A model generated the notes under the pieces. That model saw only the letters and a program-made list of their open reading frames with translations, was not told the origin of the DNA and made no database searches. Of a DNA stretch of 64,000 nucleotides, positions 9,655 to 21,619 are shown piece after piece; within the stretch, counting starts at the first letter, position 1, and every line of letters begins with the position of its first letter. The position numbers were made by a program, and so were the translations under genes. This DNA is from Stomorhina lunata (Eukaryota > Arthropoda > Insecta > Diptera > Rhiniidae), in contig OW121744.1 in assembly GCA_933228675.1 (NCBI GenBank), positions 113,700,671 through 113,764,670 of the forward strand, read 5' to 3'.

Positions 9655-11668
9655 ACAACATTTCTACAAGATAGGAAAACATTTTGTTGAAAAATTGACC
9701 AAAGGAAGATATTTCTATAGAAAAGTTGAAGAAAAAAAGACATTTCTATAGAAAAATTGACGAAAGCAAAACATTTCTATAAAAAAGTTGACGAAAGCAA
9801 AACATTTCTATAGAAAAGTTGACGAAAGGAAGACATTTCTATGGAAAAGTTGACAAAAGAAAGACATTTCTATAGAAAAGTTGACGAAAGGAAGACATTT
9901 CCATATAAAAGTTGACGAAAGGAAGACATAGAAAAGATGACGAAAGGAAGACATTTCTATAGAAAAGTTGACAAAAGGAAGACATTTCTATAGAAAAGTT
10001 GAAAAAAGAAAGACATTTCTATAGAAAAGTTGACGAAAGGGAGATATTTCCATATAAAAGTTGACGAAAGGAAGACATTTCTATACAAAATTTTATGAAA
10101 GGAAGACATTTCTATGGAAAAGTTGACGAAAGGAAAACATTTCTATAGAAAAGTTGACGAAGGAAGACATTTCTATACAAAAGTTTATGAAAGGAAGACA
10201 TTTCTATAGAAAAGTTGACGAAAGGAAAACATTTCTATAGAAAAGTTGACGAAAGAAAAACATTTCTATAGAAAAAATGACGAAAGGAAGACATTTCTAT
10301 AGAAAAGTTGACGACAGTTAGACATTTCTATAGAAAAGTTGAAGAAATAAAGACATTTCTATAAAAAAAATTGACACAAGGAAGACACATCTATAGAAAA
10401 CTTGACGAAGTGAAGACATTTCTATACAAAAGATGACAAAAGGAAGACATTTCTATAGAAAAGTTGACGAAAGGAAGACATCTCTATAGAAAAGTTGACC
10501 AAAGGAAGGCATTTGTATAGAAAAGTTGACAAAAGAAAGACATTTCTATAGAAAAATTGTCGAAAGGAAGACATTTCCATATAAAAGTTGACGAAAGGAA
10601 GACATTTTTATAGAAAAGTTGACAACAGTTAGACATTTCTCTAGAAAAGTTGACGAAATAAAGACATTTCTATAAAAAAGTTGACACAAGGAAGACACAT
10701 CTATACAAAAGTTGACGAAAGGAAGAGATTTCTATACAAAAGTTGACAAAAGGAAAACATTTCTATGAAAAGTTGACGAAAGGAAGACATTTCTATAGAA
10801 AAGTTGGCGAAGGGAAGACATTTCTATAGAAAAGTTGACGAAGGAAGACATTTCTATACAAAAGTTTATGAACGGAAGACATTTCTATAGAAAAGTTGAC
10901 GAAAGGAAGACATTTCTTTAGAATATTTGACGAAGGGAAGACATTTCGATAGAAAAGTTGACGAAAGGAAGACATTTCTATATAAAAGTTAACGAAATTA
11001 AGATATTTCTATAGAAAAGATGACGAAAGGAAGATATTTCTATAGAAAAGTTGACGAAATAAAGACATTTCTATAAAAAGGTTGACACAAGGAAGACACA
11101 TCTATAGAAAAGCTGACGAAAAGAAGATATTTCTATACAAAAGTTGACAAAAGAAAGACATTTCTATAGAAAAGTTGACGAAAGGAAAACATTCCTATAG
11201 AAAAATTGATGAAATTAAGATATTTCTGTTGACTTTGCTGTAGAAAAGTTGATGATAGGAAGACTTTGCTGTAGAAAAGTTGACGATAGGAAGACTTTGC
11301 TATAGAAAAGTTGACGATGGGAAGACTTTGCTGTAGAAAAGTTGACGATAGGAAGACTTTGCTATAGAAAAGTTTATGATAGGAAGACTTTGGTATAGAA
11401 AAGTTGACGATAGGAAAACTTTGCTATAGAAAAGTTGACGATAGGAAGGCTTTTCTATAGAAAAGTTGCCGATAGGAAGACTTTGCTATAGAAAAGTTGA
11501 AAAAGAGAAAGACTTTGCTATAGAAAGGTTGACGATAGGAAGACCTTGCTATAGAAAATTTGAGGATGGGAAGACTTTGCTATAGAAAAGTTGACGATAG
11601 GAAGACCTTGCTATAGAAATGTTGACGACAGGAAGACTTTGATATAGAAAAGTTGACAATAGGAAGAC
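9655..11668 (+). repeat. Satellite B array 1 (31-bp unit, ~65 copies)
   Basis: The 31-bp unit reads GAAAAGTTGACGAAAGGAAG followed by ACATTTCTATA. Each junction forms the 12-bp palindrome TTTCTATAGAAA. Copies differ by scattered substitutions and one-base indels. From about 11225 to the end a subfamily replaces ACATTTCTATAG with ACTTTGCTATAG and AAAGGAAG with ATAGGAAG. Because 31 is not divisible by three, any stop-free unit is open in all frames over successive copies, which explains the open frames seen here (such as 10793-10975 on the minus strand). The same satellite recurs at 33.8, 59.5 and 63.0 kb. Confidence 0.95.
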
Positions 11669-11932
11669 TTTGGCTTTGTTGATTTTAAATTTGCTAATTT
11701 TGGTCCCCAAAATACATACTTCAAAAATTTATTTAATCACTTATTGTTGATTTTGGGCAAAATATGCAAATATATGCACATAATTTTTATGCATACATTA
11801 AGCCTGGACTTTACTCTGTAATCTAAGGTATATTTTTCAATACTCCCACCTGTAATCTAACATCAAGTTTTATTTGAATTCTTATTTATCTTTTTTGGTT
11901 AAAATTGTCTTTAATTTCAAATTCGCTGATAG
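11669..11932 (-). repeat. Single satellite C unit interrupting the B array
   Basis: The stretch contains AAATATGCAAATATATGCAC and TGAATTCTTATTTATCT in the same order as 15660-15850. It is therefore one C-family unit in minus orientation. Degenerate B units continue after it (GATAGAAAAGTGACGAG at about 11930 to ATAGAAAAGTTAC at about 12000), so it sits inside the B array. Confidence 0.75.
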
Positions 11933-12004
11933 AAAAGTGACGAGTGGAATACTTTGCGTTAAAAAAGTTAATGATAGGAGGACTAAGTTATAGAAAAGTT
12001 ACTC

Positions 12005-13010
12005 TAGTTAGAGTAGCACCTCTTCATATTCGATATCAACCTAAACTATTGAAAACTTTTTAGATTTTATCATAAATTGTCTTGTGTGTTAAACATCACA
12101 TTGCAGAACATAAATCAATTAACATTGATATTTGAAGTTCAAATTCTTTTAAAACTCATACATACAAAAATTTTACTTACATACAACGTTTATATATAAA
12201 ACTTATATGCTTTACACTTAAACAAAAAACTTGTGTAATAATAAAAGTAAAGACTCTTAATTAAAATATTAACAAAACTAAATAACCTCTAACTCAAGTG
12301 TATGGAACAAAGAATCTTAAAAATACTTACAAGTTCTCAAGATTCTACAGATATTTATAAAGTTCTAAAATGTAGACATAAATTAGCTTGAAGTGCTTTG
12401 ATTAATGCTTAGATGTCTATTAAAATTTATGACAATCCAATGACAATAACATATGAGTACATAATTAAAGGTCACCGAACTTTATGATATTTTTTCGATA
12501 CGTAATTCGGGTGAATATGAGCAGAATTTGTGCCAATTAAAATTTTGTTTGACAAAAATCAAATGATTTATTGTTCTTTTGATAGGGCCGCCTTTTGATG
12601 TTTTAGGTGATGCGTTTCAAACATTCAAAGCTAATAATTCAAAGAATTAAATTTTTGATTGCAAATGTCGGTGGATAAAAAAAACAATGAATTTTTATTA
12701 TTTTTAATGGGTAGACAGTGTTAGAAGGTGATTGGAAATACTTCAAAAGGGATTTTTTGATAATTCACTGGCCTTATCAAACATTTAAGCAAAGTTAAAA
12801 TTTTGCTTTAAATTGATTCATGTTTGTTAGGCTATAACTTTTTTCAATGGAAACATATAAAATTTGTTTTGTAGTGAATTAAAGATAGAAATATAATTAG
12901 TATTAAAATAGTATTAGAAAAACATGTATAAAAAGAAATTTATGGAAATAAAAAAAAAACTTAAACTTAAACTTAAATTAAAGATAGAAGTGTAAGAATT
13001 CTTTTGCTGT
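12005..13010. other. AT-rich spacer, nothing recognised
   Basis: No open frame above background and no clear member of families A-E was found. Short A-rich runs and a triplicated ACTTAAACTTAAACTTAAA-like stretch near 12960 are the only features. Confidence 0.4.
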
Positions 13011-14118
13011 ATAAATCATCTGCATATATTTGCATATTTAGCTAAAAATCAGTTATAAGGGATATATCAAAACTAAATTGTTGTCTAAAAAACTACATTA
13101 AAATGGGAATTGTTATTAATTCTCTATTTTCATGAATTTTTGACTTACCTTGATTATATGCAAAACATAAAAACAAACATTGACCAGTTTTTATTGAAAA
13201 TAACTTTCTCTAAGTAAAGCCTACGATATCAATTTTGTACTTCATTAAAGTCTAAAGTCTTAGCTTTATATCGATATATAAATCATCTGCAAATATTTGC
13301 ATAGTTAGCTAAAAATCAATTGTAAGTGAACTTAAAACTACATTTTTTAACTTAAAAAAATGCAGAAAAATAGAAATTCTTCTTAATTCTTTATTTTCAA
13401 GTATTTTTGACTTATCTTTACTACACGCAAAACATAAAAACTAACGTAATTAAAAAGAACTTTCTTTAGGGGAAGCCTACGACATTAATTTTGCACTTCA
13501 TTAAAATCTAAAGTCTTAGCTTTATATCGATGTATAAAACATCTGCATATGTTTGCATATTTAGCTTTAAATCAATTATAAGTCGATATACCAAAATTAG
13601 ATTCTTTAGTCTAAAAAAATACATAAAAATGGGAATTCTTATTAATTCTCTATTTTCAAGGATTTTTGGCTTGTCTTGATTATATGTAAAACATAAAAAC
13701 AAACATAATTAAAAAGAACTTTCTTCCGGAGAAGCCTACGACATTAATTTTGCACTTCATTAAAATCTAAAGTCTTAGCTTTATATCGATATATAAATCA
13801 TCTGCATATATTTGCATATTTAGCTAAAAATCAATTATCAGGGATATACCAAAACTAGATTTTTCAATCTTAAAAATATAGAATAACGAGAATTCTTATT
13901 AAATCTTTATTTTTAAGGATTTGTGACTTATCTTAATTATATGCAAAACATAAAAACTAACGTAATTGAAAAGAACTTTCTTTAGGGGAAGCCCACGACA
14001 TTAATTTTGTACTTCATTAAAATCTAAAGTCTTAGCCTTATATCGATGTAGAAACCATATGCATATATTTGCATATTTAGCTAAAAATCAATTACAAGGG
14101 ATTAGTACATATATCCCA

Positions 14119-14153
<35 letters not shown>

Positions 14154-14350
14154 ACTAAAAAATACAGACAAATGGGAATTCTTCTTAATTCTTTATTTTC
14201 AAGGATTTTTGAACAGTGACACCAAATTCAATTGAAAATAAGTTTCTTCTGGTGAAGCCTAGGACATTAATTTAGTACTTTTTGAAAATCTGAAGTCTTA
14301 GCTTTTTATCGATGTATAAACCATCTGCATATATTTGCATATTTTTCGAA
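13011..14350 (+). repeat. Satellite C array 1 (~260-bp units)
   Basis: Five units carry the core AAAGTCTTAGCTTTATATCG, then TATATAAATCATCTGCATAT, ATTTGCATATTTAGCTAAAA and a variable remainder. That remainder includes TAATTTTGCACTTCATTAAA and AACTTTCTTTAGGGGAAGCC. Cores fall near 13020, 13280, 13540, 13800 and 14050, with a degenerate one near 14320. The core is better conserved than the flanks. An open frame at 13508-13702 (-) is internal to the repeat. Confidence 0.9.
14124..14153. repeat. (AT)n microsatellite
   Basis: An uninterrupted AT dinucleotide run lies within a C unit, between its core and the ACAAATGGGAATTCTTCTTA part. Confidence 0.9.
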
Positions 14351-15119
14351 AAACTTATAATTAGTGATATTAAATAAAAAAAAAATAGTTTTTTTTTAAA
14401 TAGACAGAAAATATCCTAAGATCGAAATAACATATTTCCGAATTCCTCTACCTTTTGGGATTCTTATTTCACTAGTCCTAGGTATCATATAATTCTAAAA
14501 GAACATAATGAGTTTTAAGTCTTGTCATAAAATTTCCAAATAAATTACACTCATCTATAGACATTTCAACTACTCATACTTAACTCAAACAAATTTAAAT
14601 CATAAGCTTCCACTCAATTTACTAACAAAGAGTCTTAAACCCCTCAGAAAAATTAACATAGACAAAAAACATTAAAATAATTAAAAATTATAATAAAGTC
14701 TATATGACCAAGCAGAATCTTTCTAGCTACCAAGTCCGTTCATTGGCCTCCTCTTAAATATTCAAAGATTTTTATATTAACTTCTTTCTCTATAAAACAG
14801 GTCATCAACGTCCATCTATCTGTCTTTTTCTATATGCTTTGCAAAAGTTTATATAAATATGTATATGACCCCAGGATATTTGTTACTCAAACTGTTTCAC
14901 ATAGATGATAATTTTTTATTAGTTGTCACACCAAAAAGCAAAAAAAAAAAAATAAAAATTTAAATGAAACAAAATGAATTTAGCTGGAAAAAAAAGTAAA
15001 CTTATTTATGAATATGTTTGTAGCTGAATATTTGCCAGGTCAAACGAAAAAGAAGATAAAAAATTTAGTGCAGCTGAGTAGCTTAACCTCTGTATATAAA
15101 ATGAAAAATATTAGTCTGG
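14351..15119. other. AT-rich unique spacer
   Basis: No repeat family or coding signal was recognised. The sequence is A-rich with several homopolymer runs. Confidence 0.4.
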
Positions 15120-15990
15120 CTCAACGAAAGGTTAAGACTAAATATGCAAATACATATATGCAGAAAATGTAAATATCGATAAAGGGACTAGACTATATAC
15201 AAAATTTATATAAAAATAGATAGTTAAGACTTTGGCCTTTAATATGATTTATGTGTGATTTTATAAAAAGGAGCTTTTCATATTTATTACTAGTTTATTC
15301 TTGTATTATATCATGGTAGTTTTTAAGAATTTAATGCTAAATATGTAAATATATGCAAATATTGTATATACAAGTACATAAATGAGATATTTAGGTTTAC
15401 TCTTAATATTAATTTTCTTGAAATCTGTCTAATTTTCTTGAGCAGAAATTTAGAAAAAAAAAATTTATTTTTATTTTTTTTTTGCATAAAATATATGTGT
15501 ATTTTTTTGCCAAATATGCAAATATATGCAGATAATTTATATACTGTTATAAAGCTTAGATTTCAGCCTTTAATCGACGATATAATTTCTTTGAAAGTCT
15601 CTATATTCTTTTGTATAAGTAATCACTAATCTTACAAAAATGTATTATTTTTGATATGCGTAACAAAATTTCTTTAATCACTAATTGTTAATTTTAGGCC
15701 AAATTTGCAAATATATGCACATAATTTATATGCCGATATAAAGCATGGACTTCAACCTATAATCTTGGGTATATTTTTTATGACTTTCGCCTATTATCGA
15801 ACATAAACTTTAATTTGAATTCTTATTTATCTATTTTTATAAAATTGTCACTTATTTTAAATTTGCTAACTTTTGTCCAAAAATTTAGAAATTGAAAAAT
15901 TTCTTTAATCACTAATTGTTGATTTTATTATAAATTTGCAAATGTATGCAAATAATTCTTATAGCGCTGCAAAGCTTAGACCTCAGCCTT
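15120..15990 (-). repeat. Satellite C units in inverted orientation
   Basis: Cores read on the minus strand: TATGCAAATACATATATGCA near 15140, AATATGTAAATATATGCAAA near 15340, AATATGCAAATATATGCAGA near 15515, TTTGCAAATATATGCACATA near 15705 and TTTGCAAATGTATGCAAATA near 15940. Each is followed by the reverse complement of the AAGCTTAGAC/TCAGCC part. The array therefore flips orientation relative to 13.0-14.35 kb. An open frame at 15438-15629 (+) is part of it. Confidence 0.8.
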
Positions 15991-16334
15991 AATTCATATA
16001 TAAATCTAGGTTTGGATGATTTCAATATCAAAAGCTGCGTTATTACAAAGTAGGTGTAATGTTTTAAAATTTCAAAAATTCTTTAACTTCTTTCATAATT
16101 TTTTAGACTTAATTTTTAAAATTTTAATTTTTAACCGTATAAAAATATTTTTGCATATTATTATTGAAATATAATTTTCTTTGCGCCTCCCTAATTTTTG
16201 TCGCTCTTTTATTTCGGCAGAATTCAATCCAAATGAACTCATCCAAAACGGGAGCAGTGTTGTGACAGTTTTAAATAATTAAGTGCAATTAGCTTAATAA
16301 CAAATATGACAGTGTCTGTGTCATAATAACAAAA

Positions 16335-16373
<39 letters not shown>

Positions 16374-17735
16374 AAGTAAATCAAGTCAAACTGACAACTA
16401 CAAATAAGTTATTACATATAATTTGGTTTGAAGGGAAAATAAGGGATATGATTTTTCAAATATCAGGATTAACGAACTCTAACTAAAAAATAGTATAGTT
16501 GGACAATCTCGATCCTAATATTCCCTTTACCACTTCGGTACAGTATAGACCAATTATAAAAACAACTTAAGAAGTTTACTTCTATTATTTACCTAGAGCA
16601 ATTTATTTGATCACTTGTTTTATATTGTAGCTAAAGTCGTATGTTTACCATTTCACCGATTCCTTACAAGAATACAATATTGATCAATTAAAGTCTGGAA
16701 TCTTAGCTTTTTAACGGTATATAAATCATTTGCATAAATTTGCAAATTTAATCAAAAATCAATAAGGAGTAACATAACCTTAAACAAGTTAATTTTTGAA
16801 ATATTAATTTTTTAATCAAGGTTTTCAGGTATTATATTACTTTTTGCAATGAAGATCTTTAGAACCAATTGTAAATTGGTTTAAGCCTGATAGGTTAGCT
16901 TTACTTTAACATACGAATTATCTGCATATCCGTGCATACTTTAGAGAAAATGGGTAATCAGTAAGATAATCTCATATAAGTAAATTTGTAAATACTTAAA
17001 AAAATGAAATAAATAAGAACAAATACATTGAATACTTTATGGATAATATATAAATTAATGAAAACTATTTCTCCCTTTGGAACAAATCATTCCGATTTTG
17101 GAAGAATTTAGCATAATCTACATGCAAACTAGTTATTGACTCATGATAGTAAAATCAACCTACTAAAACAACCTGTATCCAAAAATTTCATATTCTTCCG
17201 ACTTTACTTAAGTAGTTACCCTGTTTCATTTATAGAAACCTATAACTTCAGGTTCTGCTCAAATAGTCTCATGTTCGACTCGATGTTAATCCACTATTTG
17301 TTGCAGTTTAAGGTATAAGCTTAAGTATATATTTTCTTTACCAGCCGATACAGACACTTTCTTTGTGTATTCAATTCCAGACACATCCGTTCTTACATTT
17401 TTATTGTTATATATGTTTTTACAGGTAAAATATTATTCCCCATAATCTTCCACCATCAATATTGACACAAACTATAGTTTTTTTTCTCCTGATATTTACT
17501 GTGTTCATATAAACGCAGGTTGTATTTAATTTGTGTTATTATTTGTTAAGTTGTATGTCAATATTGAAAAGATATTGGTAACAATTTCATCAAAAAATTA
17601 CGAAAAAAAAATTGAGTAAAAATATATATTTATAATAAATAATATATATAGTTAAACTAAGAATTAATGTGGCTTTAACAAAAGCCTTGAGTATTATATT
17701 TTAATAATATTTTAAAATAATCCTTATTTTTTCTT
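15991..17735. other. AT-rich spacer with two isolated C cores
   Basis: Two degenerate + strand C cores lie near 16708-16750 (TATATAAATCATTTGCATAA) and 16910-16945 (TATCTGCATATCCGTGCATA). A GC-richer patch at 16185-16265 has no recognisable origin. The open frame at 17136-17318 is not recognised. Confidence 0.45.
16338..16372. repeat. (AT)n microsatellite
   Basis: An uninterrupted TA dinucleotide run follows an A8 tract. Confidence 0.9.
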
Positions 17736-19825
17736 GGAGGAACGAAATGGAATTAGGTGAAACTTTTCTGAAAATTATATAAAAGTAGATTTCTAAGAAT
17801 ATTCATTCACTTAAACTTAAATTTTTTCCAAAATTTTACAATAATACATGATTTTTTTTAAGAGGAACGAAATGGAAACTAGTGAAACCTGAACATAAAA
17901 GCAAGAATATAAATGTTTATAAATGCCTATTAACTTATGCATTAATTTTAATAAAAAGTTTCCCATTTTACCAAATTTACCTAAGAGGAACGAAATGGAA
18001 TTAAGTGAAACTTGTCCAATAATTGCAAAGTAGTAGTCTTTTAAGTATGTTTATTAACTTTAACCTTATTTTTCTGCAAATTTTTACACTAATCTAAGAT
18101 TTTTTTTAAGAGGAACGATACGGAAATTAATGAAACATGTCCTTAAATAGTATAAAAATAAGTTTGGTAAGAATGCTGAATAATTTATAAGCACAATTTT
18201 AATGAAACCATCCAATAATACAAAATTTACTTAAGGGGAACGAAATGGACTTAGATGAAAGTAGTCAAAAAAAAGTAAAAAAGTAGTTTTAAAAGAATAT
18301 TTAATAACTAAAATTTAAAATTTTTGCCAAATTTTACATTAATACAAGATTTTTTTAAGAGGCACGAAATGGAAATTAGCGAAAAATGTCCATAACAGCA
18401 TTCAAATATTTTTCTATGAATGCATATAAACTAATACATGCTTTTAAATCTAAATTATCCAATAAAAAGAAAACAAGAGTTTTATAAGAGGAACGAAATG
18501 GAATTAGGTGAAACATTTCTAAAAGTAATACAAAAGTAGTCTTCTAAAAATGCTTATTAATTTAAACTGAAAAATTTTGCATAATTTTACTTTAATCTAA
18601 GTTTTTTCTAACAAGAACAAGATTTAATTCTGTGAAACATATCTATAAGTAGAACAGAATTATAGTTTTAAGAAAATTCAATTTTGCAAAAGCAAATTTT
18701 TTTTATTTAATTAAAATTAATCAAAAATTTGAATGGGGAATGAAATGGAATATTGTGTCTCAATATAGCACAAATGTATAATTTTCATAAAAGCCATTGT
18801 CATAGGCATCACAATTGATTGAAAAATTGCAAAAACCTAAAAGCTTTGTGAGTGGAACGAAATGGAACAAAATAAAACATGTCTTAAATCTAATCTTTGT
18901 TAATAGTTTTGCAATCAAAATTGATTTTAATTAGCTAAGATATAAAATTTACTTAAGTATTACAAAATTCCAAGATTTCGTAAGAGGAACAAAATGGAAT
19001 TATTGTGAAACATGTTTTATAATAGAAAAAAGGATAGTTAAAGAACTCTTCTTGCCAAAGACATTGCTATTTATTACAAAAATTTGAAAATTTATCATAA
19101 ATTTACGAGTTTTGTAAATGGAACGAAATGGAACTTAATGAAACACGTCTAAAATCTGACGTTTGTTTAAAACTTTGTAATGGTTTAGGATTTTTATCAG
19201 CTTAGACATAAAATTTGTCTAAAATTTTACAAATATCCAAGATTTTCGTAAGAGGAACGAAATGCAATTTTGTGAAACATGTCTGAAAATAGAAGAAAGG
19301 ATAGTTAAAGGATACTGCTTGTCATAGAGATTCCCATTTATTAAAAATAATTTTAAATTTATAGTAAATTTATGAGTTTTGTGAATGGAACGACATGGAA
19401 TTTAATGAAACATATCTAAAATCTTATATTTGTTTAAAATTTTTCAATGGTTTATGATTCTTATCAGCTTAGACATAAAATTTGCTAAAAATTTTGCAAA
19501 ATTCCAAGATTTTCGTATGAGGAACGAAATGGAATTTTGTGAAACATTTCTTAGAAAGGCATAAAACTATAGTTTAAAGAATACTTTTTGTCTGAGACAC
19601 TTAAATGTATTCAAAATTTACAAAAATTGAAGATGTTTCTTGGTGGAATGAAATGGAATTTAATGAAACTCTTAAAAAAACTAACATTTGTTTACAGATA
19701 TGGAAATTTATTATATTTTCAAGAATTCTTGTTTACATATTCATGCATTTTCATTAAAATTATTCGAGAATACAAGATTTTTTTAAGAAAAACGAAACGG
19801 AATTTAGTGAAACATGTCATGAGCG
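17735..19825 (+). repeat. Satellite E array 1, plus orientation (~125-bp units)
   Basis: About 17 units. Each carries a core of about 34 bp: AAGAGGAACGAAATGGAATT followed by a few bases and GTGAAACATGTC. Flanks of roughly 90 bp are only loosely similar between units. Measured core positions (for example 17741, 17866, 17989, 18114, 18240) give a period near 125 bp. The open frame at 19588-19851 is a by-product. Confidence 0.9.
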
Positions 19826-21619
19826 TTTTAATTGCAGGTCGCTGCACTTAAGTTTTTATTTTTCTTAAACTGGACATTTAATGCAATGATTTCTTATTTT
19901 CTTTTCTGCAGATAAATGTGAATACATTTTTATGAGACATTAAAAGTTTTTTGTATTAGATCTTAATTATGTTTTCTGGGCTTTTGAACTCTGCTTTGAT
20001 GCTTACAAATTTATCTGTATTCAAAACTTGTATCATATGTTTGGGATTATGGGTCATATAGGTAATTTTTTTTAAATAACATTCATATATGCATGCATAT
20101 GTGAATCATTTGGAAGCATACAGCTGGAGTTAATCCATCTGCACTTGTCTCACCTGTCTTTATTATTCACTTTTTCTCCTAGAGCTTTATAGTATTTGCA
20201 GGAGTCTTTCAGTCAAACATCATATTCCTAGAGACATATGATACTAGTTAGTTACTTCTTTAATTTCAATGTTATTTTTTAAGGCAGTTTCCCTGAGATA
20301 AAAGTTCACTTAATCAGGGGCGTATCTAAGGGGAGGAAAGTAGGGAATATACACTCTGTCTTCCTTTAAACAATTGCTTAAGTGAAAAATTTAAAATAAG
20401 GAATGATTATTAAGAAGTAGAAAAGTTTAGGAATTTTTCTTGTTTAGAGGGGGATGAATCCGCTATTGGTACACCTTAAGTAACTTTCATATATTTAACT
20501 GTCATGTTGACAGTAAGTTTTTTTCAGTGAAATGTTTACTATGTAATAAGCTTAAGGTTTTGTAAATGTTTTTATTTGTGTTGTATATGCAGCGCAAAAA
20601 CAAACAGAAGTGCACCAAGTTAAAGATACAGCCAAGGGGGTATTTAGACTATGTGCTTTTTTGTCATTGCCATGACATTTATTTGAAGAACAGGGTAAAA
20701 TTATAATTTATATATTTAAGAATGAAGTATTGATTTAGTTTTAAAGAATCTCTGAAAAACCAAAATTGTTTTCAATGAAAACATCTAGTCTAAACAAACC
20801 CTAATTTCTACCTAAGAGTAATCATATGTTTTCTCTTAGAAGCTTCAAGTAAATATGTACAATATGACATGAAGAATGACTGAAATGGAATGGATATGCT
20901 GTTTTTTTTTTTGCTTTTTCATCTGACAGATCCCTGGAAGGTGTCTAAAAGTTTAGTTTTTCAGAGTAATTTATATTACAGTTTCGTTAGTTTTTTTTTG
21001 TCTCCTTTCTAATTTGAAGAACGAAAAATGAAAGTTTGTTAAGAACTAACACAAAAACTATGTTTTCGTAACTACAGATAAGTAAGTAGCTGAAAGTAAA
21101 TTTATATTATGGTAAAGATACCAACACATTTTGTTTATTTAAATGAATAAAAAAACCAAATTTAGGTTACATTTTTTTTTTTTTTTGATGTAAGAAATAA
21201 CATTATACATAGACTCATTTTAAAAAAAATTTCGAATAAAACACGCATGTTTTAAACAAAAGCAAAATATTGACTAGGTTTTTGGAGCAAATATTTGGCC
21301 AGGTTTCACCTAGAAAAACACATGTTTCCATTTCCGTTTTTTGTTGGGAAAAATTGTTTAATTTTCTTTAAATGAAGTAAATTAGGAGAAATCATTCTTA
21401 TTTACTTTTCATATAAATGACAAGTTAAAAAATACATAGTCAAGAACTTTAGTAGTTCTCTTCACCTGCACATATTTATAGCCCTTATAAACACAGATAC
21501 ATTTATTTAGGAACCAAACTTTTAAGTAACGTAAGACATGATTCATGAGACATGATTCGTTCCTCTAGTCAAAATCATATATTATTGTAAGATTATAAAA
21601 AAAAATAGTTTTGAGTTGT
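19826..21619. other. Spacer between oppositely oriented E arrays
   Basis: AT-rich DNA without E cores. It contains the possible hAT-like MITE at 20319-20470 and long T runs near 20905 and 21170. No gene was recognised. This is one of the two places where the E array changes strand. Confidence 0.4.
20319..20470. mobile_element. Possible hAT-like MITE fragment
   Basis: The left end begins CAGGGGCGTATCTAAGGGGA. The right end reads GGGGGATGAATCCGCTATTG, whose reverse complement starts CAATAGCGGATTCATCCCCC. Terminal sequences of the CAGGGGCGGATC type are common in hAT-superfamily MITEs. The inverted ends match only partially, and the flanks (CACTTAAT versus CACCTTAAG) give only a weak 8-bp duplication. 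The call is therefore tentative. Confidence 0.35.
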
